Of a stretch of 64,000 bases of DNA, positions 45,136 to 53,876 are shown piece by piece. Position 1 is the first letter of the stretch, and the number at the start of each line of letters is the position of its first letter. Below the pieces are notes generated by a model. The model saw only the letters and a list, made by a program, of their open reading frames with translations, did no database searches and was not told the origin of the DNA. Location of the stretch: positions 3,968,001 through 4,032,000 of the forward strand of contig NZ_CP108032.1 of assembly GCF_036169555.1 (NCBI RefSeq), read 5' to 3'. Made by a program: the position numbers and the translations under genes. The stretch comes from Streptomyces sp. NBC_00306 (lineage in GTDB: Bacteria; Actinomycetota; Actinomycetes; Streptomycetales; Streptomycetaceae).

Positions 45136-46644
45136 TCAGTACGAGAAGGCCATCGGCCGGTCGGCGTCCTGGTCGTCGCCGCCGATCTTGGTGGGCGGGT
45201 TGAGGTCGGCCTCGGTGAGCTCGGGCGGTCCTGCCTTCACGTACTTCACCAGGAGCCTGACCTCGATCACCGCGAGGATCGCGTAGAGCGTCGTGAACGC
45301 GATCATCGAGGTGAGCACCTCGCCCTGCGATACGCCCGGGGAGACCGCGTCCCGTGTGCGCAGCACCCCGTAGACGACCCACGGCTGCCGGCCCATCTCC
45401 GTGAAGATCCAGCCCCAGGAGCTGGCGATCAGCGGGAAGGCCATGGTCCACAGCGCGACGACCCAGTACCAGTTGGTGAACCGCGGGTTCAGCGCCTTGT
45501 TCTTGAAGAGCACCAGATGGGGCACCTCGTCCTCACCGGTCCGCAGCCCCGGCGACAGCAGGAACTTCTTCCGGGTGAGCCAGAGGCCGATCGTCCCGAT
45601 GGCCAGGGACGCCATGCCGAAGCCGATCATCCAGCGGAAGCCCCAGTAGGCGACCGGGATGTTGGGCCGGTAGTCCCCCGGCCCGAACCTCTCCTGCTCG
45701 GCCTTGTTCACGTCGTTGATGCCCGGGACGTACGAGGTGAAGTCGTCGTTGGCCAGGAAGGACAGCAGTCCCGGAATCTCGATGGCGACCTTGTTGTGCC
45801 CCTTCTCCACGTCGCCGTAGGCGAAGACCGAGAAGGGCGCGGGCGCCTCGCCCTCCCACAGCGCCTCGGCGGCGGCCATCTTCATCGGCTGCTGTTTGTA
45901 CATGACCTTGCCGAGCAGATCGCCGCTGACCGCGGTGAGCATCCCGGAGATCATGATCGTGATCAGGCCGAGCCGCAGCGAGGTCCGCATCACCGGGATG
46001 TGCTTCTTGCGTGCCAGGTGGAAGGCCGCGATGCCGGCCATGAACGCGCCGCCGACGAGGAAGGCCGCCGTGATGGTGTGGAAGAACTGGGTGAGCGCGG
46101 TGTTCTGGGTCAGCACCAGCCAGAAGTCGGTGAGTTCGGCCCGTCCCCGCTCCTTGTTGATCCGGTAGCCGACCGGGTGCTGCATCCAGGAGTTGGCGGC
46201 CAGGATGAAGTAGGCGGAGAGGATCGTGCCGATCGAGACCATCCAGATGCAGGCCAGGTGGATCTTCTTCGGCAGCTTGTCCCAGCCGAAGATCCACAGA
46301 CCGATGAAGGTGGACTCGAAGAAGAACGCGATCAGCGCCTCGAAGGCGAGGGGCGCACCGAAGACATCGCCGACGAAGCGCGAGTAGTCGGACCAGTTCA
46401 TACCGAACTGGAACTCCTGGACGATGCCCGTCACGACACCCATGGCGATGTTGATCAGGAACAGCTTGCCCCAGAACTTGGTGGCCCTGAGGTACTTCTC
46501 CTTCTGCGTCCGGACCCAGGCGGTCTCCAGGCCCGCGGTGAGCGCGGCCAGCGAGATCGTGAGGGGGACGAAGAGGAAGTGGTAGACGGTGGTGATGCCG
46601 AACTGCCAGCGCGCCAGCGTTTCCGGCGCCAGAGCAAGCTCCAC
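45136..46644 (-). CDS. cydA: cytochrome bd oxidase subunit I
   Basis: This 502-residue subunit carries the three haems and the quinol site. It starts MELALAPETLARWQFGITTVYHFLFVPLT, containing the conserved haem-ligand His, and has the GRQPWVVYGVLRTRDAVS motif and the periplasmic Q-loop of the short type. AAGGAG precedes GTG 46644. Expression is probably repressed by Rex at 46729-46746 when NADH/NAD is low, as shown for the S. coelicolor cyd operon. Confidence 0.97.
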   Translation of the reverse strand: MELALAPETLARWQFGITTVYHFLFVPLTISLAALTAGLETAWVRTQKEKYLRATKFWGKLFLINIAMGVVTGIVQEFQFGMNWSDYSRFVGDVFGAPLAFEALIAFFFESTFIGLWIFGWDKLPKKIHLACIWMVSIGTILSAYFILAANSWMQHPVGYRINKERGRAELTDFWLVLTQNTALTQFFHTITAAFLVGGAFMAGIAAFHLARKKHIPVMRTSLRLGLITIMISGMLTAVSGDLLGKVMYKQQPMKMAAAEALWEGEAPAPFSVFAYGDVEKGHNKVAIEIPGLLSFLANDDFTSYVPGINDVNKAEQERFGPGDYRPNIPVAYWGFRWMIGFGMASLAIGTIGLWLTRKKFLLSPGLRTGEDEVPHLVLFKNKALNPRFTNWYWVVALWTMAFPLIASSWGWIFTEMGRQPWVVYGVLRTRDAVSPGVSQGEVLTSMIAFTTLYAILAVIEVRLLVKYVKAGPPELTEADLNPPTKIGGDDQDADRPMAFSY

Positions 46645-46728
46645 GACGTCATCTCCTTACAGCATCGGCAGGGTCGAGCGGCCGTTTGTCCTGTTAATCC
46701 CGCCGATCATGGGAGGAACGGGACTAGC

Positions 46729-46746
46729 TTGTGAACGCGTTCACAT
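46729..46746 (-). promoter_or_regulatory. Rex operator upstream of cydA
   Basis: TTGTGAACGCGTTCACAT matches the Rex operator (TGTGAA-N4-TTCACA), with the perfect core TGTGAACGCGTTCACA. A second TTCACA half-site follows at once. It lies 85-102 bases before the cydA start, overlapping the promoter region (TTGTGA and TAGTCC hexamers on the minus strand). Rex senses the NADH/NAD ratio. Confidence 0.92.
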
Positions 46747-46807
46747 TCACAAGCATTATGGCGCATGTACCGCTCGCACTGTCGACCGGGGGGTACCCCT
46801 TTCGGAA

Positions 46808-46842
46808 AGAACCCCCATGAGCACCGGGCTCATGGGGGTTCT
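46808..46842 (-). terminator. 15-bp perfect terminator of hisC
   Basis: AGAACCCCCATGAGC at 46808-46822 pairs perfectly with GCTCATGGGGGTTCT at 46828-46842 around a five-base loop, 40 bases after the hisC stop. Confidence 0.88.
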
Positions 46843-46881
46843 GCCGCTCCGAAACGGCGCCGAGCAGAGGGCGTGCAGGCG

Positions 46882-47961
46882 CTACATCTGCGCGCGGAAC
46901 GCGTCCGCGGTGTGCAGGAAGATGTCGTTGGCCTCGGACTCCCCGATCGTGACCCGCACACCCTCGCCCGGGAAGGGCCGCACCACGACACCGGCCTGCT
47001 CGCACGCCGCCGCGAAGTCGACCGTCCGCTCGCCGAGCCTCAGCCAGACGAAGTTCGCCTGGGTCTCGGGGACGGTCCAGCCCTGCTTGACCAGGCTCTC
47101 GTACACCCGCAGTCGCTCGCTCACGAGGGAACCGACCCGGCCGAGCAGCTCGTCCTCGGCCTGCAGCGAGGCGACGGCCGCGTCCTGCGCCAGCTGCGTC
47201 ACACCGAAGGGCACCGCCGTCTTGCGCAGCGCCGCGGCCACCGGCTCCTGGGCGACCGCGAAGCCGACCCGCAGCCCGGCCAGCCCGTAGGCCTTGGAGA
47301 AGGTCCGCAGCACCGCCACGTTGGGGCGCTCGCGGTAGATGTCGATGCCGTCGTGCACCTCGGGGTCGCGGATGAACTCGCGGTACGCCTCGTCCAGCAC
47401 CACCAGAACGTCCGACGGCACCCGGTCGAGGAACCGTTCCAGCTCGGCCCGGCGGACCACCGTGCCGGTCGGGTTGTTGGGGTTGCAGACGAAGATCAGC
47501 CGGGTCCGGTCGGTGACCGCGCCGGCCATCGCGTCCAGGTCGTGCACCTCGCCGCTGGTCAGCGGCACCTCCACCGGCGTCGCCCCGCTGATCCGGGTGA
47601 TGATCGGGTACGCCTCGAAGGACCGCCAGGCGTAGATGACCTCATCGCCCGGGCCGGAGGTGGACTGCAGCAGGGACTGGGCGACACCCACCGAACCGGT
47701 GCCGGTCGCCAGATGCGACAGGGGCACCCCGAAACGGTCCGAGAGCTCGTTCATCAGGCCGGTGCAGGCCATGTCCGGGTATCGGTTGAAGCTGTGGGCC
47801 GCGCCCGTCACGCGCTCCATCACCCCCGGAAGGGGCGGATACGGGTTCTCGTTGGACGACAGCTTGTACGCGACGGGGCCGCCGGCCGCCGCGGGCCTGC
47901 CCGGCTTGTACGTGGGGATGCCATCCAGCTCGGCGCGCAGCTTGGGGCTCGTCTCGCTCAC
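46882..47961 (-). CDS. hisC: histidinol-phosphate aminotransferase-type class I/II aminotransferase
   Basis: This 359-residue PLP enzyme matches HisC. It has YKLSSNENPYPPLPGV, the substrate motif CNPNNPTGT, DEAYREF with the PLP-pairing Asp and Tyr, and the Schiff-base Lys in TFSKAYGLAGLRVGF. It catalyses histidinol-phosphate/imidazole-acetol-phosphate transamination, or an aromatic amino-acid transamination in related proteins. It stands alone rather than in the his operon, so an aromatic aminotransferase role (as with pheA nearby) is possible. Confidence 0.88.
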   Translation of the reverse strand: MSETSPKLRAELDGIPTYKPGRPAAAGGPVAYKLSSNENPYPPLPGVMERVTGAAHSFNRYPDMACTGLMNELSDRFGVPLSHLATGTGSVGVAQSLLQSTSGPGDEVIYAWRSFEAYPIITRISGATPVEVPLTSGEVHDLDAMAGAVTDRTRLIFVCNPNNPTGTVVRRAELERFLDRVPSDVLVVLDEAYREFIRDPEVHDGIDIYRERPNVAVLRTFSKAYGLAGLRVGFAVAQEPVAAALRKTAVPFGVTQLAQDAAVASLQAEDELLGRVGSLVSERLRVYESLVKQGWTVPETQANFVWLRLGERTVDFAAACEQAGVVVRPFPGEGVRVTIGESEANDIFLHTADAFRAQM

Positions 47962-48315
47962 CGCAGGTCCTCCTCGAGGAGTCCGTCACATCGGAACCAA
48001 TACTCCTCACCTTATGAGGATTCCCGGCCGGTGCGAATGGCCGCCCGGAAAAGGGGGGAGCGCGCACTTTCCTGGCGTGCGCCTGTGGCTCACTCCGTAG
48101 CGCGCATCACCCGTAGTGGTGAGTTGAGACCTCTTCGAAACATGAGCCATTCGGCAGGCCGATGCCGCCGGACGCCCGAGACGCTGTTGCCCGACCCGTC
48201 AACTGCCTCGGTTTCCAAGGGAGTTGGTGGCTTATGATCTTGCAGAAACGTGCCTGTCAACTCAGGCATATGCGACCGGCTCAACCGCCCGCCCGAGCCC
48301 TACTATCGGCTCGCC
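47962..48315. other. divergent intergenic region hisC / LacI regulator
   Basis: This 354-base gap holds the promoters of hisC and the LacI-type gene. A short inverted repeat ACTCCTCA...TGAGGATT at 48000-48021 lies before hisC. The palindrome at 48251-48268 is listed separately. No gene is seen. Confidence 0.4.
48251..48268 (+). promoter_or_regulatory. 18-bp palindrome before LacI gene, possible operator
   Basis: TGCCTG-TCAACT-CAGGCA is a perfect six-base inverted repeat 47 bases before the LacI-family start. LacI proteins bind such dyads and often autoregulate; that is inference. Confidence 0.35.
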
Positions 48316-49428
48316 ATGACAGCAGCAGGGAAGCACCAGGTGAGCCGGACGGACACATCCCGCCGGGGCAGCCGGCAAGGTCGTGCAGGCATTCGAGACG
48401 TTGCCGCCGCAGCCGGTGTCTCCATCACGACTGTCTCCGACGCGCTCAACGGCAAGGGCCGGCTCCCGGACGCCACGCGCCGGCACGTCCGCGAGGTCGC
48501 AGACCGGCTGGGCTACCGCCCCTCCGCGGCGGCGCGCACGCTCCGCACCGGTAAATCGGGCCTCATCGGCCTGACCGTCACGACGTACGGGGATGAACCT
48601 TTCACCTTCACGGAATTCGCGTACTTCGCCGAGATGGCCAGAGCCGCGACCTCCGCGGCACTCGCCCGCGGCTATGCCCTCGTGATCCTTCCGGCGACAT
48701 CCCGCCACGACGTGTGGTCGAACGTCGCCCTGGACGGCACGGTGGTCATCGACCCCTCCGACCACGACCCGGTGGTCACCGAGCTCGTCCGCCAGGGCCT
48801 GCCCGTGGTCTCCGACGGCCGCCCGGCAGGCACCCTGCCGGTCACCGCCTGGGTCGACAACGACCATGAAGCCGCCGTACTCGATCTGCTCGACCATCTC
48901 GCCGACGCCGGCGCCCGCCGTATCGGGCTGCTCACCGGCACCACCACGGACACCTACACGCGCCTGTCCACGACCGCGTATCTCAACTGGTGCGAGCGGG
49001 TCGGCCAGGACCCGGTCTACGAGTCCTACCCCGCGCACGACCCGTGTGCCGGCGCCGTCGCAGCCGACCGGCTGCTCGCGCGGCCGGACCGGCCGGACGC
49101 CGTCTACGGCCTCTTCGACCCCAACGGCACCGATCTGCTCGCCGCCGCCCGGCGGTACGGACTGCGCGTCCCCGAGGATCTCCTGCTGGTCTGCTGCAGC
49201 GAGTCGACGGTGTACGCCACGACCGAGCCGCCCATCACCACCCTCTCGCTGAAGCCGCGCAGGATCGGCACGGCGGTCGTCCAGCTCCTCATCGACGCCA
49301 TCGAGGGAATCGACGAGGACCGGCCGGTCGAGCAGGTGATACCGACCGAACTGATCGTCCGGACGTCCTCGCAGCGACGTAATCCGCGGACGACGGTGAG
49401 CGCACCGCGTTCCCCCTCACCGGACTAG
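48316..49428 (+). CDS. LacI-family transcriptional regulator
   Basis: This 370-residue regulator has the LacI helix-turn-helix and hinge (GIRDVAAAAGVSITTVSDAL, then RHVREVADRLGYRPSAAART) and a periplasmic-binding-protein-like effector domain (about 85-345). Effector-domain segments include GLIGLTVTTYGDEPFTFTE and CCSESTVYATTEPPITTLSLKP. No sugar transport or catabolic gene adjoins, so the effector is unknown. ATG 48316 was chosen; the frame is open to 48250. It is divergent from hisC. Confidence 0.9.
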   Translation: MTAAGKHQVSRTDTSRRGSRQGRAGIRDVAAAAGVSITTVSDALNGKGRLPDATRRHVREVADRLGYRPSAAARTLRTGKSGLIGLTVTTYGDEPFTFTEFAYFAEMARAATSAALARGYALVILPATSRHDVWSNVALDGTVVIDPSDHDPVVTELVRQGLPVVSDGRPAGTLPVTAWVDNDHEAAVLDLLDHLADAGARRIGLLTGTTTDTYTRLSTTAYLNWCERVGQDPVYESYPAHDPCAGAVAADRLLARPDRPDAVYGLFDPNGTDLLAAARRYGLRVPEDLLLVCCSESTVYATTEPPITTLSLKPRRIGTAVVQLLIDAIEGIDEDRPVEQVIPTELIVRTSSQRRNPRTTVSAPRSPSPD

Positions 49429-49602
49429 ACCTTCCGAATGGGGACGAAACGACCGGCGTGCCAGGGGTGCGGACGGATTCACCACCCCTGGTGCGTCACA
49501 GAGCGCGGACCTCATTCCTATGATGGGCGCACGACACCGCGGACCACCCCGACCAGGCTGGGCCGAGAGGTGAACGGCGGCGCGACGGTGGTGGAGGGGT
49601 CG

Positions 49603-50811
49603 ATGACTCAGGGGGCCGGTCAGGGACCCGTGGTGCGTACGGAGACATTGCGTGATTTCCGTGTCCCGCCTTACGCACAGGTGCCCGTGCAGTCACAGTC
49701 GCCCCATGGGCAGGGGCAGCCTCCGGAGATGCCCGCCGAGGCGCCTTCGGGGACACACGCTCAGCACGCCTATGTGCCGGCCCAGGGGCAGGCGCCCATG
49801 AGCCGCGAGGAACAGCCGCCCCCGCAGCCCGCCGCGCCGTCCTCGCACCCCGGCAACGCGGTGCCCGAGGACGAGATGCCGGACGGGTACACCCCCACCG
49901 CGCGCGACCTCCCGGTGATCAGGGCAGGCGGTCCGGGCGACACCGTGCAGGTGCACGTCGATCCGGAGGAAGCCGCCGCGGCCGAAGACGGCCTCGGTCC
50001 GCTCTATGTCGTCGGCGACGTCCACGGCTATCTCGACGAACTCGTCGCCGCCCTCACCGCGCAGGGCCTCATCGACACCGAGGGCAACTGGTCCGCGGGC
50101 AACGCCCGTCTGTGGTTCCTCGGCGACTTCACCGACCGCGGGCCCGACGGCATCGGCGTCATCGACCTCGTCATGCGGCTGTCCGCGGAGGCCGCGGCCG
50201 CCGGCGGCTACTGCAAGGCCCTGATGGGCAACCACGAACTGCTGCTCCTCGGCGCCAAGCGGTTCGGCGACACCCCCGTCAACTCCGGTGCGGGCACCGC
50301 CACCTTCCAGGCCGCCTGGCTGCTCAACGGCGGCCAGAAGTCCGACATGGACCGGCTGCAGGACGTCCATCTCCAGTGGATGGCCCGCCTCGACGCGGTC
50401 GTGGAGGAGGACGGGCACCTTCTCCTGCACTCCGACACGACGGCGTACCTCGACTACGGCTCCACGATCGAGGACGTCAACGACACCGTCCACGCGATCA
50501 TCACCCGTAATGACGCCGACGAGTGCTGGGACGTGTTCCGCAAGTTCACCAAGCGCTTCGCCTTCCGCGACGACGGCGGCCCCGAGGCCGTCCGCCAACT
50601 GCTGGGCACATACGGGGGCACGCGCGTCGTGCACGGCCACAGCCCCATTCCGTATCTGCTCGGCGAAGTGGGCACCGAGGACGGCGAGGACGGCGCCCGT
50701 CCGGTCGTCGAAGGGCCGCATGTGTACGCCGACGGGCTCGCGATCGCCATGGACGGCGGCGTGACCATGGCCGGAAAGCTGCTTGTCGTGCAACTTCCGC
50801 TGCCCAACTGA
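49603..50811 (+). CDS. calcineurin-like metallophosphoesterase with disordered N-terminus
   Basis: This 402-residue protein has a Pro/Gln-rich disordered N-terminus of about 120 residues and then a metallophosphatase domain. Metal ligands are visible in VVGDVHGYLDELVAAL (Asp, His), LGDFTDRGPDG (Asp, Asp), MGNHELLLLG (Asn, His) and VVHGHSPIPY (His-x-His). The pattern is that of PPP-type protein phosphatases and diadenosine tetraphosphatases. GGAGGGG before ATG 49603 decides the start. Substrate unknown. Confidence 0.88.
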   Translation: MTQGAGQGPVVRTETLRDFRVPPYAQVPVQSQSPHGQGQPPEMPAEAPSGTHAQHAYVPAQGQAPMSREEQPPPQPAAPSSHPGNAVPEDEMPDGYTPTARDLPVIRAGGPGDTVQVHVDPEEAAAAEDGLGPLYVVGDVHGYLDELVAALTAQGLIDTEGNWSAGNARLWFLGDFTDRGPDGIGVIDLVMRLSAEAAAAGGYCKALMGNHELLLLGAKRFGDTPVNSGAGTATFQAAWLLNGGQKSDMDRLQDVHLQWMARLDAVVEEDGHLLLHSDTTAYLDYGSTIEDVNDTVHAIITRNDADECWDVFRKFTKRFAFRDDGGPEAVRQLLGTYGGTRVVHGHSPIPYLLGEVGTEDGEDGARPVVEGPHVYADGLAIAMDGGVTMAGKLLVVQLPLPN

Positions 50812-50964
50812 GCAGAGCACGACAGGCGATTTACTGAAACCCCCTGTCACCCCGTGCCGTAACCGCTCTACCATCGGCTTATCCGTAGCAGGCTCTCCTC
50901 CGTTTCCGCCCAACTGCCCGGTTCGCCCGGTCAATCCGGCCCTACGGAGCATCGGGGGATGCAC

Positions 50965-51789
50965 ATGAACAGCGCTCCGCACCTGCTGACCGAGGACCGC
51001 GCCGAGTACGAGCGCATCCTCGACGACGCGCTGCGCAACGCCCATGACCGTCCGGACCTCGCTGCCGTGGGGCAGCGACTGAACACCGAACAGCTGCGCA
51101 CGATGGCACTCAACGCGACGGCGCTGATCACCACCGCCGCCGCGGCCGAGTACGAGCACTACACAAAGATCCGCGAGGAGATGCGCGCCCCCAAGGCCGC
51201 CGCGTCCGTACGTCATTCCGTGCTGGCGCCGGTCACCGGCGAGGCCGCAGCCGAGAGCGGTGCGGGCTTCGCGGCCGTCATCGCCGTGCTCGCTCCGGTG
51301 CTCGCCGGTACGGCCGCGCTGATATTCCTGCTCGTCGGCTACATCCTGAAAGCGCTCAGCCCGACAGCCGCGTTCGCGCAGACCCTGGTCTCGGCGGGCT
51401 GGTTCTTCGGGGCTCTCACGGCGGCCGCGATCCTGGTGGCCGCGGTGGCCCTGCTGCTCACCGCGCTGCGCAACGGCGCGACGCAGGTGCCCGCGGAAGA
51501 GGTGACCGGTGAACTGCCCGACGAGGTGGCACGTGCCAAGGACGCCTGGCGGCACGCCCTGCTCGAACGGGGCCTGCTGCCCTTCCTGCGGGCGGCGCTG
51601 GCGGACCCCAGCGCCGACCCGACGTCGAGCAAGCCGCCGCGACCGGTGAGCCGTATCCCCAAGGTCGGCTACAGCGGTCCGGACTACTCGAGCCCCGCCG
51701 AGGGCTCGACGGCGGGCCAGCGGCCCACGTTCACCAGTCCGGACTTCACCAGCCCGGATTTCGGCGGACCCGAGCACCAGCCGGAGTGA
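50965..51789 (+). CDS. membrane protein with two transmembrane helices, unknown function
   Basis: This 274-residue protein has a helical cytoplasmic N-terminus of about 90 residues, two transmembrane segments (about 102-128 and 138-165) and a C-terminal tail with repeated S-x-P-D-F-T/Y motifs (GPDYSSPAEG, FTSPDFTSPDF). I chose ATG 50965 because GGGGG lies six bases upstream; ATG 50959 has no space for it. I do not recognise the family. It is monocistronic, ending in the terminator at 51794-51828. Confidence 0.75.
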   Translation: MNSAPHLLTEDRAEYERILDDALRNAHDRPDLAAVGQRLNTEQLRTMALNATALITTAAAAEYEHYTKIREEMRAPKAAASVRHSVLAPVTGEAAAESGAGFAAVIAVLAPVLAGTAALIFLLVGYILKALSPTAAFAQTLVSAGWFFGALTAAAILVAAVALLLTALRNGATQVPAEEVTGELPDEVARAKDAWRHALLERGLLPFLRAALADPSADPTSSKPPRPVSRIPKVGYSGPDYSSPAEGSTAGQRPTFTSPDFTSPDFGGPEHQPE

Positions 51790-51793
51790 TCCC

Positions 51794-51828
51794 CGAGGCG
51801 CGCCCCGCGAAAGCGGGAGCGCGCCTCG
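51794..51828. terminator. strong convergent terminator with GAAA loop
   Basis: CGAGGCGCGC-CCCGC-GAAA-GCGGG-A-GCGCGCCTCG forms a 15-bp stem with one bulged A and a GNRA loop, between two convergent genes. Confidence 0.85.
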
Positions 51829-51889
51829 GACACCTCGGACGTACGACCTCGCGGATACGGGAGGACCGCGGGTCAGAGAGCCGCGGGGC

Positions 51890-53656
51890 TCACTCGGCGA
51901 TCGGCAGGTACACCCGGTTGCCGGCGGCGGCGAACTCCTTGGACTTCTCCGCCATCCCCTCCTCGATCTCCTGCTGCGAGTCGCCGTGCCGGCGCCGGAT
52001 GTCCTGCGAGATCTTCATGCTGCAGAACTTGGGCCCGCACATGGAGCAGAAGTGTGCGGTCTTCGCCGGCTCGGCGGGGAGCGTCTCGTCGTGGAACTCC
52101 CGCGCCGTGTCCGGGTCGAGAGCCAGATTGAACTGGTCTTCCCACCGGAACTCGAAGCGGGCGTCCGACAGTGCGTCGTCCCACTCCTGCGCGCCCGGGT
52201 GGCCCTTGGCCAGGTCCGCGGCATGAGCGGCGATCTTGTAGGTGATGACGCCGGTCTTCACATCGTCGCGGTTCGGCAGGCCCAGGTGCTCCTTGGGCGT
52301 GACGTAGCAGAGCATCGCCGTACCCCACCACGCGATCATCGCCGCTCCGATACCGGAGGTGATGTGGTCGTACGCGGGAGCGACGTCCGTCGTGAGCGGG
52401 CCGAGCGTGTAGAACGGCGCCTCCTCGCAGATCTCCTGCTGGAGGTCGATGTTCTCCTTGATCTTGTGCATCGGGACGTGACCGGGTCCTTCGATCATCG
52501 TCTGCACGTTGAAACGCTTGGCGATCGTGTTGAGCTCACCGAGGGTGCGCAGCTCCGCGAACTGCGCCTCGTCGTTGGCGTCCGCGATCGAGCCGGGCCG
52601 CAGCCCGTCACCGAGGGAGTACGTCACGTCGTACGCGGCGAGGATCTCGCACAGTTCCTCGAAGTTCTCGTAGAGGAACGACTCCTTGTGGTGCGCCAGG
52701 CACCAGGCGGCCATGATCGAGCCGCCGCGCGAGACGATGCCCGTCTTGCGGCGGGCGGTGAGCGGGACGTACCGCAGCAGCACGCCCGCGTGGACCGTCA
52801 TGTAGTCCACGCCCTGCTCGGCCTGCTCGATGACCGTGTCCTTGTAGATCTCCCAGCTGAGCTCCTCGGCCCTGCCGTCCACCTTCTCGAGAGCCTGGTA
52901 GAGCGGCACGGTGCCGATCGGCACGGGGGAATTGCGCAGCACCCATTCGCGGGTGGTGTGGATGTTGCGGCCGGTCGAGAGGTCCATGACCGTGTCCGCG
53001 CCCCACTTGGTGGCCCAGGTCATCTTCTCGACCTCTTCCTCGATGGAGGAAGTGACCGCGGAGTTGCCGATGTTGGCGTTGACCTTCACCAGGAACCGCT
53101 TGCCGATGATCATCGGCTCGATCTCGGGGTGGTTGACGTTGGCCGGCAGAACCGCACGGCCGGCCGCGATCTCCTCGCGCACGACCTCGGCCGGCACGTT
53201 CTCGCGGATGGCGACGTACTCCATCTCCGGGGTGATCTCGCCCCGGCGCGCGTACGCGAGTTGCGTCACCGCCTTCCCGTCCCGGCCCCGGCGGGGCTGG
53301 CGTGGGCGGCCGGGGAACACCGCGTCGAGATTCCGCAGCCCGCCGCGCGGCGAGGTGTGCTTGATCCCGTCGTCCTCGGGCCGGACGGGACGGCCCGCGT
53401 ACTCCTCGGTGTCGCCGCGGCCGATGATCCAGTTCTCCCGCAGCGGCGCCAGGCCGCGGCGGACATCGGTCTCGACGGTGGGGTCGGTGTACGGCCCGGA
53501 CGTGTCGTACAGCGTGACGTCCGTGCCATTGGTGAGGTGCACCTGGCGGACGGGCACCCGGAGGTCGGGGCGCGAGCCCTCGACGTATCCCTTGTGCCAG
53601 CCCGGCGTGCGCTCCGCCTGGTCGGCGGCAGGCGTGCGTGCATCCTGAACGGTCAT
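51890..53656 (-). CDS. thiC: phosphomethylpyrimidine synthase
   Basis: This 588-residue radical-SAM enzyme converts 5-aminoimidazole ribotide to the thiamine pyrimidine HMP-P. The C-terminal iron-sulfur motif is FCSMCGPKFCSMKIS, the noncanonical CX2CX4C of ThiC, and the core contains MIEGPGHVPMHKIKENI and YHITSG-type segments. Expression is controlled by the TPP riboswitch at 53662-53803. The ATG 53656 has GGGAG nine bases upstream, inside the riboswitch's 3' end, so ligand binding can hide it. Confidence 0.97.
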   Translation of the reverse strand: MTVQDARTPAADQAERTPGWHKGYVEGSRPDLRVPVRQVHLTNGTDVTLYDTSGPYTDPTVETDVRRGLAPLRENWIIGRGDTEEYAGRPVRPEDDGIKHTSPRGGLRNLDAVFPGRPRQPRRGRDGKAVTQLAYARRGEITPEMEYVAIRENVPAEVVREEIAAGRAVLPANVNHPEIEPMIIGKRFLVKVNANIGNSAVTSSIEEEVEKMTWATKWGADTVMDLSTGRNIHTTREWVLRNSPVPIGTVPLYQALEKVDGRAEELSWEIYKDTVIEQAEQGVDYMTVHAGVLLRYVPLTARRKTGIVSRGGSIMAAWCLAHHKESFLYENFEELCEILAAYDVTYSLGDGLRPGSIADANDEAQFAELRTLGELNTIAKRFNVQTMIEGPGHVPMHKIKENIDLQQEICEEAPFYTLGPLTTDVAPAYDHITSGIGAAMIAWWGTAMLCYVTPKEHLGLPNRDDVKTGVITYKIAAHAADLAKGHPGAQEWDDALSDARFEFRWEDQFNLALDPDTAREFHDETLPAEPAKTAHFCSMCGPKFCSMKISQDIRRRHGDSQQEIEEGMAEKSKEFAAAGNRVYLPIAE

Positions 53657-53661
53657 GAGAC

Positions 53662-53803
53662 CTACTCCCTACGCCGGCATTACCCGGTAACAGGTTCGGC
53701 GGTCGACGCAGCGGCTTCCGTCCGACGGTGTTTCACGTGAAACACCACTGGGACGAAGGTCAGCGCCCTCTCAGCCCGGTGCTCCGAGCTCCCGCGTGTG
53801 CAA
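53662..53803 (-). promoter_or_regulatory. TPP riboswitch of thiC with a parS-bearing variable arm
   Basis: On the minus strand the THI element is clear: GGGAGC near 53793-53788, GGCTGAGA ending at 53769, CGAACCTG at 53698-53691 and GTAATGCCGGCGTAGGGA at 53683-53666. These are the J3-2 T-loop and the J4-5/P5 pyrophosphate site of the thiamine-pyrophosphate aptamer. Between CTGAGA and CGAACCTG, where actinobacterial versions usually have a short hairpin, lies a long arm: CTTCGTCC (53758-53751) pairs with GGACGGAAG (53723-53715), and its tip is the palindrome 53727-53746. The Shine-Dalgarno GGGAG is within the conserved 3' end. A -10-like TAGCGT lies at 53818-53813. Confidence 0.93.
53727..53746. 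other. parS: parS site inside the thiC TPP riboswitch arm
   Basis: The 14-bp parS GTTTCACGTGAAAC (53730-53743) is embedded in a 20-bp perfect palindrome (GGT on the left, ACC on the right). At RNA level the same palindrome makes the terminal hairpin of the riboswitch's variable arm. Confidence 0.93.
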
Positions 53804-53876
53804 AGGTGCCTCCACGCTAGCGTCATGTCTGGCGCGCTGAACAGAGGCCCCCAACCGTTCTTGCGATGATCTGTCG

